From: an uncultured Roseovarius sp.
Lineage (GTDB): Bacteria > Pseudomonadota > Alphaproteobacteria > Rhodobacterales > Rhodobacteraceae
NCBI RefSeq assembly: GCF_913057115.1
Contig: NZ_CAJXNN010000017.1
Span: 1-64,000, forward strand
Length of the DNA stretch: 64,000 nt
Direction: 5' to 3'
A program made the position numbers and the translations under genes. This document shows positions 8,065 through 17,341 of the stretch, one piece after another. Position 1 is the first letter of the stretch. Each line of letters starts with the position of its first letter. Under the pieces are notes generated by a model, which was not told the origin of the DNA, did not search any database, and saw nothing but the letters and a program-made list of their open reading frames with translations.

Positions 8065-10335
8065 GTGGCAACCCGGACACGTATACCGTCCATATTGACC
8101 TGGGAGGGCCTGACTCGGGTGCGGCGCAAGCGCCGGTTCCAGACCTTTGCCACGCTGGGCCTTGTGACTCTTGGGCCGATTCTTGCCGTTGTGACCTTTC
8201 TTGTGATGGGGCCGTTGGATCAGGGCGCGTCAAGCCGGGTGCTGCGCGGTGTGATGCTTCTGGACCTGGTCTATGTCATCATCGTCGCGGCCTTGGTCCT
8301 GCAACGGGTGGCGCGGATGGTTGCGGCACGGCGCAGGCGTTCGGCCGGGTCGCGCCTGCACCTGCGACTGACCGGGGTGTTCACCATCATGGCCCTGTTG
8401 CCCACGGTTGCGGTCGCGGTGTTTGCCACGCTTTCGGTCAACATGGGTCTTGAGGCGTGGTTTTCCGACCGCGTTGGCCGCGTGGTCGACAGTTCGGTGG
8501 CCGCAGCCCAGGCCTATGAGGAAGAACATCGCCGTGATCTGATCACCGACGCCCGGGCGCTGGCCTCAGTCATCAACGCCACCAAGCGGGCGGCGGTATT
8601 CATTGACGATGGCGACATCCGGCAAGTCCTGTCGCGTGGACAACGCGAAATTCAACGCGGGTTGCGCGAGGCATTCGTGATTGATGGAACCGGGGATTTG
8701 CGGTCGCGCGGCGAACGCTCCTACCTGTTCGACTATGAAAAACCGACCCCCGAGCAGATCGCCGAAGCACAAGAAGAGGGCGTGCTTGTCATTCAAGATT
8801 GGGACAACAACGAGTTTCGGGCCTTGATGCCGCTGCGGGAGCTTCCTGACCGCTATCTTTATGTCAGCCGCAATGTGGATGGCGATATCCTGAACCTTTT
8901 GGATGAAACGCAGGAAACGGCCGATTTCTACAAGCAGCGCGAAAGCGAGCGTGGTCGTGTCCTTTTCGAATTCGGCCTGCTCTACATCGGCTTTGCCCTG
9001 ATCCTGATACTGGCCTCGATCTGGTTGGGGCTGTGGTTCGCGGAACGTCTGTCGCGGCCTGTGGGGCGGCTGACCAGTGCCGCGCGACGCGTGGGCGAAG
9101 GCGATCTGGACGTGCGCGTGCGCGAAGAGGAGGGCGATGACGAGATCGCCATGCTGTCCACCTACTTCAACCAGATGACCCACCAACTGAAAGGGCAGCG
9201 CGAGGCCCTTTTGGCCAATACCCGGCAAATCGAGCGCCGCCGGCGGCTGTTCGATTCCGTGCTTGGGTCGGTCTCATCCGGAGTTGTCGGCTTGGATGCG
9301 AAGGGGCGCGTGACCTTCGTCAATCGCTCTGCCGAGCGGCTATTGGATTGGCAGGATGATCAGCAATCGCTGGATATAAGCGTCGCGGTGCCCGAATTCG
9401 GAGCCTTGTTCCAGAGATTGCGTGTCTCGCCGGGGGGCTTTGTCCAAGAAGAAATTCGCGTGGCGCGGGCAGGACGGGTCGAGAACCTTCTGGTCCGGAT
9501 GTCGACGCGGCACAGCGAGGAAGGCCGCCGCGAGGGCTATGTTGTGGCCTTTGACGATGTGACCGACCTGGTCACGGCGCAGCGCATGGCGGCCTGGGGC
9601 GATGTGGCGCGGCGCATCGCGCATGAGATCAAGAATCCGCTTACGCCGATTCAGTTGTCAGCCGAGCGCATCAAGCGCAAGTTCTCGCGCCAACTGGAGG
9701 CGGATCAGGCGCAATCGCTTGAGGAATTGACCGATGTCGTGGTGCGTCAGACCAACGACCTGCGGCGCATCGTCGATGAGTTCTCCAAGTTCGCGCGTAT
9801 GCCCGAGCCGGAGACCAAGGAAGAAGACCTTGGCCAGATCCTGCGCGAAGCTGTCCTTCTTCAGGAGGCGGGCCAGCCCGAGGTGCGTTTCAACACCACG
9901 CTGACCAATGACGCGATGCCGGCGGATGTGGACGCCACGATGATCAGTCAGGCCCTGACCAACCTGATCAAGAACGCGGGCGAGGCGATCGAAAGCCTTC
10001 AGGAGGCCGGGGCGCCCGAAGGCCACAGCCCCGAGATCAGGATCGAGAGCCAGATCGACGGCGATAGCGCCATTATTCGGATTTGCGATAATGGCATTGG
10101 CCTGCCCGAGGACCGCACAAGGCTTTTCGAGCCATATGTGACGACACGTGAGAAGGGTACCGGCCTTGGCCTGCCCATCGTGAAGAAGATCATCGAAGAA
10201 CACGGTGGGTCATTGGAATTGGACGATTCACCCGGTTTTGGAGAAGACGGGCATCGCGGGGCGATGGCCGTGGTGCGTCTGCCCTTGAAGGTGACAGGCG
10301 AGAGTACGAGTGACATGGAGCAACAGGCGGTATGA
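8065..10335 (+). CDS. ntrY: NtrY sensor histidine kinase
   Basis: 756-residue membrane histidine kinase of the NtrY family. There are hydrophobic segments near residues 25-50, 65-80 and 105-130 and again at about 300-325, then HAMP (RLSRPVGRLTSAARR), PAS (about 395-500), HisKA with [13 protein letters not shown] (about 520-532) and a HATPase domain (LTNLIKNAGEAI, GTGLGLPIV). The start is GTG at 8065. It pairs with NtrX and in related bacteria responds to nitrogen or redox signals. The short gap to ntrX indicates co-transcription. Confidence 0.92.
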   Translation: MATRTRIPSILTWEGLTRVRRKRRFQTFATLGLVTLGPILAVVTFLVMGPLDQGASSRVLRGVMLLDLVYVIIVAALVLQRVARMVAARRRRSAGSRLHLRLTGVFTIMALLPTVAVAVFATLSVNMGLEAWFSDRVGRVVDSSVAAAQAYEEEHRRDLITDARALASVINATKRAAVFIDDGDIRQVLSRGQREIQRGLREAFVIDGTGDLRSRGERSYLFDYEKPTPEQIAEAQEEGVLVIQDWDNNEFRALMPLRELPDRYLYVSRNVDGDILNLLDETQETADFYKQRESERGRVLFEFGLLYIGFALILILASIWLGLWFAERLSRPVGRLTSAARRVGEGDLDVRVREEEGDDEIAMLSTYFNQMTHQLKGQREALLANTRQIERRRRLFDSVLGSVSSGVVGLDAKGRVTFVNRSAERLLDWQDDQQSLDISVAVPEFGALFQRLRVSPGGFVQEEIRVARAGRVENLLVRMSTRHSEEGRREGYVVAFDDVTDLVTAQRMAAWGDVARRIAHEIKNPLTPIQLSAERIKRKFSRQLEADQAQSLEELTDVVVRQTNDLRRIVDEFSKFARMPEPETKEEDLGQILREAVLLQEAGQPEVRFNTTLTNDAMPADVDATMISQALTNLIKNAGEAIESLQEAGAPEGHSPEIRIESQIDGDSAIIRICDNGIGLPEDRTRLFEPYVTTREKGTGLGLPIVKKIIEEHGGSLELDDSPGFGEDGHRGAMAVVRLPLKVTGESTSDMEQQAV

Positions 10336-10342
10336 GGATAAA

Positions 10343-11752
10343 ATGAGTGATATTCTGATTGTCGATGACGAACGGGACATTCGGGAACTGATTGCGGATA
10401 TCCTTGAAGATGAAGGGTTTGGCACGCGGCTCGCGGGAAACTCGGACGAGTGCATGGCGCAATTCGCGGAGTCCCCGCCTGCGCTGTTGATCCTCGATAT
10501 CTGGCTGAAAGACAGCCAGATGGACGGGATCGACATCCTGAAAACCGTCAAGCGCGATTACCCTGACGTGCCGGTGGTGATCATCTCCGGCCATGGCAAT
10601 ATCGAGATCGCCGTGGCGGCGATAAAGCAGGGGGCCTACGATTTCATCGAAAAGCCGTTCAATATCGACCAACTTCTGGTGGTCATCCGGCGCGGCATGG
10701 AAACCAGCCGGTTGCGGCGCGAGAACCAGCAACTCAAGCGGCGTGAAACCGGGCCGATGGAGATGCTGGGCGATAGCCCCGCGTTCCGGACCCTTGTCGG
10801 CCAATTGGACAAGGTCACCAAATCCAACGGTCGGGTGATGCTGAGCGGGCCGGCGGGATGCGGCAAGGAATTGGCCGCGCGGTACATCCATGCCAACTCG
10901 AACCGGGCCGAGGCACCATTTGTCACGGTAAGCTGTGCGGCGGTGGAGCCGGACCGGATGGAAGAGGTCCTGTTCGGTCGCGAGGGCGAAGACGGTGTGC
11001 AGCCGGGCCTTTTGGAAGAGGCCAATGGCGGGGTTCTCTATTTCGACGAGGTGGCGGATATGCCGCTTGGCACCCAGTCGAAAATCCTGCGGGTGCTGGT
11101 GGATCAGACCTTCTTGCGCGTGGGCGGCAGTGGCAAGGTGCAGGTGGATTTGCGCGTGATCTCTTCGACCTCGCGAGATCTGGAGGGTGAGATCGCCGCC
11201 GACAAGTTCCGGCGTGAGTTGTATCACCGCCTCAACGTGGTGCCGATCGACGTGCCGGGTCTGGAAGAGAGGCGTGAGGATATTCCGGCCTTGGCGGCGC
11301 ATTTCATAGAAGGGCTGAACCGGACGCAGGGCCTGCCGCTGCGCGAGTTGAGCGATGAAGCGGCGGCGCTTTTGCAAACCATGCGCTGGCCGGGAAATGT
11401 GCGCCAACTGCGCAACGTGATTGAACGCGTGTTGATCCTTGGCGACAGCAGCGGTGAGATCGAAGCGCGCGAACTGCCGGGCGAAACCCAGGGTGCCACG
11501 GCCGAGGAGGGCCGCGTGGTACTGTCGGGGACGGTGGCCACCATGCCCCTGCGCGAGGCGCGCGAGGCCTTTGAGCGCGAATACCTGATGACCCAGATCA
11601 ACCGCTTTGGGGGCAATATCAGCCGCACGGCGGAATTCGTCGGCATGGAGCGCAGCGCGTTGCACCGCAAGCTGAAGTCCTTGGGTGTTGTCACCGGGGC
11701 CAAGGCGGGGACGAAGACCAACGCCGAGGATGAAGAAACCGCGGCGGGGTGA
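10343..11752 (+). CDS. ntrX: NtrX response regulator
   Basis: 469-residue partner of NtrY with a receiver domain (Asp at about 52, LLILDIWL), an AAA+ domain (GPAGCGKE, then GVLYFDEVAD) and a C-terminal Fis-type helix (AEFVGMERSALHRKLKSLG). The position normally occupied by GAFTGA reads REGEDGVQPGLLEEA, so sigma54 contact is not expected. I chose the ATG at 10343 because the receiver fold begins there; the in-frame start at 10310 overlaps ntrY. It abuts the convergent HxlR gene without a spacer. Confidence 0.92.
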   Translation: MSDILIVDDERDIRELIADILEDEGFGTRLAGNSDECMAQFAESPPALLILDIWLKDSQMDGIDILKTVKRDYPDVPVVIISGHGNIEIAVAAIKQGAYDFIEKPFNIDQLLVVIRRGMETSRLRRENQQLKRRETGPMEMLGDSPAFRTLVGQLDKVTKSNGRVMLSGPAGCGKELAARYIHANSNRAEAPFVTVSCAAVEPDRMEEVLFGREGEDGVQPGLLEEANGGVLYFDEVADMPLGTQSKILRVLVDQTFLRVGGSGKVQVDLRVISSTSRDLEGEIAADKFRRELYHRLNVVPIDVPGLEERREDIPALAAHFIEGLNRTQGLPLRELSDEAAALLQTMRWPGNVRQLRNVIERVLILGDSSGEIEARELPGETQGATAEEGRVVLSGTVATMPLREAREAFEREYLMTQINRFGGNISRTAEFVGMERSALHRKLKSLGVVTGAKAGTKTNAEDEETAAG

Positions 11753-12451
11753 TCAACTTGCCAGTTTTGCCTGCGCCGCGAAGGGGCTGAGGCCAAGCCA
11801 GGACTGCATATTGTCGACCAGCACCCTGTCCCCGACCAACACGAGGGCATCGCTGTCGACGGCACTGGCGACACTTCTCAGGCCCATCCAGATTTCCGTC
11901 ATCGTGCGCAGATCGACGGTGGCATAGAGGTCCACGTCGAACCCCGGGTCGATGTGGCACAGGTCGACCGTGCGGTCCGGTTCCACGATCAGCCACCACC
12001 TGCGTTGGGAACTGGGCAACTCGGGATAGATGAATTCGATCACCCTGCGCTGACGTGGCACGGGGTCGGTGTTCAGGTTGCGCCGCATGTCCCACATCAA
12101 GAGCTCGGGGTCGAGGTTTTCCAGCGAAGGCTCGGTTTCGACCCATTTTTGCCCCCACATGCCGATGGATTCCACCACGGGCTGTAGATCGCGCCCTGCC
12201 TTTGTCAGGCGGTAGGCGTCGATTTCGGGCGGGCCCGGGATGCGGTTGCGTTCGACGATGCCGGCGGTTTCCAATTCACTCAAGCGTTTGGAAAGCAAGG
12301 CGGGCGACATGCGCGGCACACCTCGGCGCAACTCGTTGAACCGTGTCGATCCGGCGATCAACTCGCGCAGAAGAACGATTGTCCATCGGGTGCACAGAAC
12401 CTCGGCCGCCATGGCGACGGGGCAGAACTGTTTGTAGCTGGCGTTTGTCAT
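11753..12451 (-). CDS. HxlR-family transcriptional regulator with C-terminal SCP2-like domain
   Basis: 232 residues. The N-terminal 110 form the HxlR winged helix (CPVAMAAEVLCTRWTIVLLREL; FNELRRGVPRMSPALLSKRLSELE). The C-terminal half resembles the sterol-carrier-like ligand domain found in longer HxlR members. The ATG at 12451 is preceded by a strong AAGGAGG ribosome-binding site; an in-frame start at 12502 lacks one. It diverges from the tautomerase and globin genes, with two palindromes in the shared promoter region, so autoregulation and control of those genes is likely. The ligand is unknown. Confidence 0.85.
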   Translation of the reverse strand: MTNASYKQFCPVAMAAEVLCTRWTIVLLRELIAGSTRFNELRRGVPRMSPALLSKRLSELETAGIVERNRIPGPPEIDAYRLTKAGRDLQPVVESIGMWGQKWVETEPSLENLDPELLMWDMRRNLNTDPVPRQRRVIEFIYPELPSSQRRWWLIVEPDRTVDLCHIDPGFDVDLYATVDLRTMTEIWMGLRSVASAVDSDALVLVGDRVLVDNMQSWLGLSPFAAQAKLAS

Positions 12452-12514
12452 GCTGGCCTCCTTTCTTAAAGGCAGGCCCAGTGTGCCACGCCCGGCCCGC
12501 ATGCGGCCAGTTCA

Positions 12515-12546
12515 GATACTGTATCACCTTGGTTCACTTCGTGAAC
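12515..12546. promoter_or_regulatory. Two candidate operator palindromes for the HxlR regulator
   Basis: GATACTGTATC (12515-12525) is a perfect 11-bp palindrome. GTTCAC-TTC-GTGAAC (12532-12546) is a perfect 6-bp inverted repeat. They lie about 17-21 bp apart centre to centre, between the HxlR gene and the tautomerase gene, a good arrangement for a dimeric winged-helix regulator. Confidence 0.5.
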
Positions 12547-12636
12547 TGGCCCGACCGCTGCGCCATCTGTCAGCCTGTTCAGGCATCGGATGAAACCGGT
12601 GTTCAACGCAACCGATTGCAAAGAAAGGATAAATCA

Positions 12637-12858
12637 ATGCCTCTTGTTGATATTCAACTCATCGAGGGTGTCTTTGACGACAGCCAGAAACAGAAAATGA
12701 TCCACGACGTGACCGAGGCCATGATCGGCGTCGAGGGCGAGGCCATGCGCAGCGTGACATGGGTTAGGGTCCAGGAGGTTGCCAGTGGTGAGTGGGCGAT
12801 TGGCGGCAAACCCCTGAGCGCTGCCGATGTCAGGGCGGTGCAAGCCGAACCCGCGTGA
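12637..12858 (+). CDS. 4-oxalocrotonate tautomerase family enzyme
   Basis: 73-residue protein beginning Met-Pro; Pro2 becomes the catalytic N-terminal base after Met removal. The MPLVDIQLIEG strand and the helix QKQKMIHDVTEAMIGVEGE fit the beta-alpha-beta tautomerase fold. It is slightly longer than classic 62-residue 4-OT. The ATG at 12637 follows an AAAGGA site. It lies upstream of the globin gene and divergent from the HxlR regulator, suggesting a detoxification or aromatic-related unit; the substrate is not known. Confidence 0.85.
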   Translation: MPLVDIQLIEGVFDDSQKQKMIHDVTEAMIGVEGEAMRSVTWVRVQEVASGEWAIGGKPLSAADVRAVQAEPA

Positions 12859-12902
12859 CTGCACCGACGTCAAAACACCCAGAAAACTGAAAGGAGCGCG
12901 CG

Positions 12903-13304
12903 ATGGCGCAATCACTTGCAAAAGACCTGTGCACGGTATCCTTGTTTGAACGGCTTGGCGGGGCGGCGGGAATTCGGCAGATCGTCGATGGTGCCGTTGC
13001 GGCGCATATGCGCAACCCAGTCATCAAGGACCGCTTTACGCCCTACGAGGACCAGCCGGACCGCGTTGAAGAGATCAAGCAGCACACCTGCGATTTCTTC
13101 GCCGCAGGCAGCGGAGGGCCTGACAGGTACCAAGGCCGCAGCATGGCCGACGCTCATCGCGACATGGATATCGACCCGGCGGAATACGAGGCCGCCTGTG
13201 ACGATATCCTGACGACGATGCAGGCGCTCAACTACCGACGGGATGTCCGCGACGAGGTGCAAGGGATTTTACAGTCCTTGCAGGCCGAGATCATCCACAA
13301 GTAG
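12903..13304 (+). CDS. Group I truncated haemoglobin
   Basis: 133-residue 2-over-2 globin. The LFERLGGAAGIRQIVDGAVAA opening, the FFAAGSGGPDRYQGRSMADAHRDM segment with the probable proximal histidine, and the C-terminal helix match group I (TrbN). Such proteins bind O2 or NO and often work in NO detoxification. A strong AAAGGAG site precedes the ATG, and the 44-bp gap suggests co-transcription with the tautomerase. Confidence 0.85.
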   Translation: MAQSLAKDLCTVSLFERLGGAAGIRQIVDGAVAAHMRNPVIKDRFTPYEDQPDRVEEIKQHTCDFFAAGSGGPDRYQGRSMADAHRDMDIDPAEYEAACDDILTTMQALNYRRDVRDEVQGILQSLQAEIIHK

Positions 13305-13475
13305 CCCGGCAAGACAAAGGGAGGGCAGCCCTGTGACACCGCACGATTATTCGAGGCCATGATGCCTATGTTGAGGGCGTGGAACGGATTGAACTTATCC
13401 TGTTCGAAGCCCCCGCCGGGCCTCACTGACACGGCCTGACCAAACAGGTTGCGCGGGCATGTCCGGGGCCGCCTG

Positions 13476-13967
13476 CTACCCGGCTCCCGGTGTCACGATC
13501 TTCCAGCGGCCCGATTTCAGGCGGATGGCGCATGAGCTTTCGGTGAGCGGCGGGAAGGTTCGTGTCGCACTCAAGGGGCGGGCGGCGGCGACTTGTGCGG
13601 AGTCGCATTGCTTGATGCTGACTTTCTCGAAGCCCGCCCCGGCCATGCAAAGCCTCTCGGTTTTGAAGCGCAGGTTTTCGTTGGCATCGTAGCTTTCGTA
13701 GCGACCGGGGGTGATGATGCGCTGAAAGGTATAGCAATGGCCATTGGCATCGCAGCGGGTGTAAGGTGCTGTTGTCGGCGGAATATACCGCGTCAGGATA
13801 CGCGGCGGCACCTTGCGCAGGGCCGTGATCTTGCAGTCGTTGAGGGTCTGCTCCATCGCGGCGACCGAGGCCCCTTGCTTGTAATAGACCGTCAATGGCG
13901 CACAGGCAGCCAAAAGCACGAACATGGCCCCGAGAAGGGCAGGGAGACCGTAGCGTTTCAGTGTCAT
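13476..13967 (-). CDS. Small lipoprotein, function unknown
   Basis: 163 residues starting with a lipoprotein signal peptide (hydrophobic ALLGAMFVLLAAC; lipobox LAAC with Cys at about 22). The mature part has several cysteines (CDANGHC, ERLC, QCDS, SSC) and a proline-rich middle, which suggests a disulfide-containing periplasmic lipoprotein of a type seen in Rhodobacteraceae. It stands alone, divergent from trkA. I do not recognise a function. Confidence 0.7.
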   Translation of the reverse strand: MTLKRYGLPALLGAMFVLLAACAPLTVYYKQGASVAAMEQTLNDCKITALRKVPPRILTRYIPPTTAPYTRCDANGHCYTFQRIITPGRYESYDANENLRFKTERLCMAGAGFEKVSIKQCDSAQVAAARPLSATRTFPPLTESSCAIRLKSGRWKIVTPGAG

Positions 13968-14067
13968 AGCCTCAGTCTACAGGCATGCGGGCCAAGGACA
14001 AAGCAATTGACCAACCATAACCAACCTGTCATGCAACATTTTCGAGACAAGATGAGGCGCAAGACCC

Positions 14068-15444
14068 ATGAAAGTCATCATCTGCGGGGCCGGTCAGGTT
14101 GGCTGGCAGATCGCCCGCCACCTGTCGGGCGAAAAGAACGATGTCACGGTGGTGGACAACAACCCCGATCTGGTGCGGCGGGCCACCGATACGCTGGACG
14201 TGCAGGGCTTGGCCGGCTTTGCCAGCTATCCCGACATTCTGGACCGGGCGGGTGCGCGCGATGCCGATATGATCATCGCCGCCACCTATTCCGACGAGGT
14301 GAACATGGTCACCTGTCAGGTGGCGCATTCGGTCTTTGCCATTCCGCGCAAGATCGCGCGGTTGCGCAGCCAATCCTATTTGGATGCGATTTATTCCGAC
14401 CTTTACCGGCGCGATCACATGCCGATCGACGTGGTGATCAGCCCCGAGCGCGAGGTGGCCGAGGCCGCATTGCAGCGTTTGGCGGCACCTGCGGCTTTCG
14501 ATACCGAGCAATTCCTTGGCGGACGAGCGCAGCTTATGGGCCTGCGGCTGGACGAGGAATGCCCGGTGGTCAACACGCCGCTGCGGCAGTTGAGCGATCT
14601 GTTTTCCACCCTTCGCGTGGTGGTCTTGGCCATCCGGCGCGAGGGGCACTTGTTCGCACCCGAGGCCGGCGACCAGTTGTTCGTCGGCGACGAAGCCTAT
14701 GTTTTCGCCCCGCGCGACGATATTCCCCGCACGCTGGAGGTGTTTGGCAAGCGGCAGGACAAACAGGAACGTCTGGTCATTGTCGGCGGCGGCAATATCG
14801 GGTTGGCTGTGGCGCAGTCCTTGGAAGAGCATCGCACCGGCACCCGCACCAAGATTATCGAACGCGACCGCCGCTGCGCCGAGCGGGCCGCGGATGCCTT
14901 GGAACGAACCATCGTTCTGAATGGTGATGGCCTTGAGACCAGCCTGTTGAAAGAGGCGGGAATCGCACGTGCCGACGCGGTGCTTTGCGTGACAGACGAC
15001 GACAAGACCAACATGCTGACCGCCGTGCGAGCCAAGGCGGCGGGGTGCCCCTATGCGATCGCCCTGATCAACGATCCGACATTGTCCGCGCTGATGGAGC
15101 CACTGGGGATCGACGCCTTCATCAATCCGCGCGCCACGACCGTGAGTTCGATCCTGCGCCATATCCGCCATGGTCGTGTGAAATCGGTCTATTCCATCGG
15201 TGACGCCGAGGCCGAGGTGATCGAGGCCGAGATCATGTCGACCTCCTCCATCGCGGGCAAGGCGATCCGTGATATCGACTTTCCGGAAGGGGTTTTGGTC
15301 GGGGCCGTGCGCAAGGGCGAGGAGATCCGCAAACCCTCTGGCGGCCTCAAGATCGAGGCGGGCGATGTGGTGGTGCTTTTTGCCTTGGCGGCGGATGTGG
15401 GCCGGGTGGAGCAATTGCTTCAGGTCTCGATTGATTTCTTCTGA
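14068..15444 (+). CDS. trkA: Trk system potassium uptake regulatory subunit TrkA
   Basis: 458-residue cytoplasmic peripheral protein with two RCK units. The first Rossmann motif is KVIICGAGQVGWQIA at about residues 2-16 and the second LVIVGGGNIGLAVA at about 235-248. Each is followed by a TrkA-C domain. It binds NAD(H) and gates the TrkH channel. It is three bases upstream of trkH, so the two form an operon. Confidence 0.95.
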   Translation: MKVIICGAGQVGWQIARHLSGEKNDVTVVDNNPDLVRRATDTLDVQGLAGFASYPDILDRAGARDADMIIAATYSDEVNMVTCQVAHSVFAIPRKIARLRSQSYLDAIYSDLYRRDHMPIDVVISPEREVAEAALQRLAAPAAFDTEQFLGGRAQLMGLRLDEECPVVNTPLRQLSDLFSTLRVVVLAIRREGHLFAPEAGDQLFVGDEAYVFAPRDDIPRTLEVFGKRQDKQERLVIVGGGNIGLAVAQSLEEHRTGTRTKIIERDRRCAERAADALERTIVLNGDGLETSLLKEAGIARADAVLCVTDDDKTNMLTAVRAKAAGCPYAIALINDPTLSALMEPLGIDAFINPRATTVSSILRHIRHGRVKSVYSIGDAEAEVIEAEIMSTSSIAGKAIRDIDFPEGVLVGAVRKGEEIRKPSGGLKIEAGDVVVLFALAADVGRVEQLLQVSIDFF

Positions 15445-15447
15445 GCC

Positions 15448-16968
15448 ATGATTGCCCGGCTGCTCACCTTCCCTTTGATTTTGGTGCTCTGGGGCTTTTC
15501 CGCCTTGGCGATGCTTCTGCCGGCCCTGCACGCCCTGATGCTGGACGATCACAGCGTGGCACAGGCGTTTTTCTATTCCAGCGCGCTTGGCCTGACATTC
15601 GTGGTGATTATCGGCTTGGCGATGTCCGGGCGGCAAACCGGAGAGGCCACGGATATTCAACACCTTGGCGCGCTTTTCCTCGCCTATACCGCGCTGCCGC
15701 TCTATCTGGCCGTGCCGTTTTACGAAGGGTTGGAAACCACCCGCTTTCTCAACGCCTTTTTCGAAATGGTGTCATGCCTCACCACGACCGGGGCCACCTT
15801 GTTTGACAATCCGGGCCGCGTGCCGGAGCCCTTGCACCTGTGGCGCGGGCTTGTCGGCTGGTTCGGCGGCTTGATGATCTGGGTGGCGGCCTCGGCCATT
15901 CTGGCACCTTTGAACCTTGGCGGCTTCGAGGTGACGGCAAGCGCCGAACCCGGACAGGACGCGGCAGGGTTTCAAAGGTTCGAACGCGCGACGGCCACGA
16001 AACGGTTGCACCAGATGACCGGAGCACTGGCACCGGTGTATCTTGGCCTGACGGCGGTCTTGTGCCTGTTGCTCATGGTCAATGGCGAGCGCGCCTTCGT
16101 GGCGCTGATCCATGCCATGTCGACCATGGCAACCAGCGGCATTTCCCCCATCGGTGGCATTCATAACGGGGCGGCGGGCTATGGTGGTGAGGTGGTGCTG
16201 TTCCTGTTTATGCTGTTCGCGCTGTCCCGGCTGACTTTTTCGGCCGACACCTTGACCACCGGGCGACAAAGCCTGCTTGAAGATCCTGAATTCCGGCTGG
16301 GGCTGCTTTTGGTGCTTGGCGTGCCGCTCCTGCTGTTTTCCCGGCACTTCATTGGTGCATTCGACGTGGACGAAATGGAAAACCTGTCGCAAGCGGTCGG
16401 GGCGCTTTGGGGGGGGATGTTCACGGTCCTGTCGTTTTTGTCGACGACCGGCTTCGAAAGCCAGGCATGGGAAGCGGCGCGCGGGTGGTCCGGCCTTGGA
16501 ACCCCCGGTTTGATCCTTTTGGGGCTGGCGCTTGTGGGAGGCGGCGTTGCGACCACGGCGGGCGGGGTAAAGTTGCTTCGGGTCTATGCGCTGTACCTGA
16601 ACGGGCGGCGCGAGATGGAGCGGTTGGTTCATCCCTCGTCGGTTGGGCGCGCGACGGCGGGCAGTCGACGCTTGCGACGGCAGGGCGCCTTCATCGCATG
16701 GATATTCTTCATGCTGTTCGCACTCTCGCTGGCCTTGGTCACGGTTCTGATGGCTGCGCTTGGACAGAGCTTTCAGAACTCCATCATTTTGGCCATATCG
16801 GCGCTCAGTACCACCGGCCCATTGACGCAATCGGCCGCCGAGGTTCCGATTGACTTGCTCTCGATGAGCGCGCCTGCCAAACTCGTGCTGTGCGCGGCCA
16901 TGGTTCTGGGGCGACTGGAAACGCTTGCCATTATCGCGCTTGCCAATCCGGGCCTTTGGCGCGATTGA
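15448..16968 (+). CDS. trkH: Trk system potassium uptake protein TrkH
   Basis: 506-residue inner-membrane K+ transporter. Repeated pore-loop selectivity segments are visible: SCLTTTGATL (about 110-119), STMATSGISPIGG (about 224-236), SFLSTTGFES (about 329-338) and ISALSTTGPLT (about 450-460). Hydrophobic helices occur throughout, matching the four-fold pseudo-symmetric family. It directly follows trkA. Confidence 0.94.
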   Translation: MIARLLTFPLILVLWGFSALAMLLPALHALMLDDHSVAQAFFYSSALGLTFVVIIGLAMSGRQTGEATDIQHLGALFLAYTALPLYLAVPFYEGLETTRFLNAFFEMVSCLTTTGATLFDNPGRVPEPLHLWRGLVGWFGGLMIWVAASAILAPLNLGGFEVTASAEPGQDAAGFQRFERATATKRLHQMTGALAPVYLGLTAVLCLLLMVNGERAFVALIHAMSTMATSGISPIGGIHNGAAGYGGEVVLFLFMLFALSRLTFSADTLTTGRQSLLEDPEFRLGLLLVLGVPLLLFSRHFIGAFDVDEMENLSQAVGALWGGMFTVLSFLSTTGFESQAWEAARGWSGLGTPGLILLGLALVGGGVATTAGGVKLLRVYALYLNGRREMERLVHPSSVGRATAGSRRLRRQGAFIAWIFFMLFALSLALVTVLMAALGQSFQNSIILAISALSTTGPLTQSAAEVPIDLLSMSAPAKLVLCAAMVLGRLETLAIIALANPGLWRD

Positions 16969-17101
16969 AGCGGCCTGCAAGCGGCACCCTGCAAGGATTT
17001 GATTTTTGGGGTGGAAATGCACGCGTGACCGCTCCATACTCTGCCAGAGGGAGAGACCGTGCCGATCCGCGGCCAACGCAAGAACAAAGGTTTTCAATAC
17101 C

Positions 17102-17341
17102 ATGGCATCAGACCGACAGAATCTTCAGGACGCATTTCTCAATCAGGTCCGTAAAACAAAAATTCCGGTGACAATCTTCCTTATCAACGGTGTGAAGCTG
17201 CAAGGTGTCATCACTTGGTTCGATAATTTCTGCATCCTCCTGCGTCGCGACGGGCAATCACAACTTGTTTACAAGCATGCCGTGTCCACCATCATGCCGT
17301 CGCAGCCCCTGAGCCTTTACGAAGGCGACGAGCAAGGGTGA
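17102..17341 (+). CDS. hfq: RNA chaperone Hfq
   Basis: 79-residue Sm-like RNA chaperone that mediates pairing of small RNAs with mRNAs. The Sm1 region ([26 protein letters not shown]) and Sm2 region ([13 protein letters not shown]) are complete. The start is the ATG at 17102, after an AAAGG site; an in-frame start at 17006 would add an unconserved extension. The stop overlaps the hflX GTG start, the usual hfq-hflX pairing. Confidence 0.96.
   Translation: MASDRQNLQDAFLNQVRKTKIPVTIFLINGVKLQGVITWFDNFCILLRRDGQSQLVYKHAVSTIMPSQPLSLYEGDEQG

Noticed and set aside
8230-11874. Long minus-strand open frames opposite ntrY and ntrX (for example 10190-11665)
   Set aside because: They are antisense to genes with clear domain motifs, contain low-complexity His/Arg/Gln-rich sequence and show no family features. 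High GC content makes such frames common.
14029-15663. 544-codon minus-strand frame opposite trkA
   Set aside because: The plus strand encodes complete TrkA with two Rossmann motifs; the opposite frame is a codon-bias shadow.
15960-16000. GGTTCGAA-type sequence resembling a tRNA T-loop
   Set aside because: It lies inside trkH and no cloverleaf could be drawn around it; no tRNA was found in the window.
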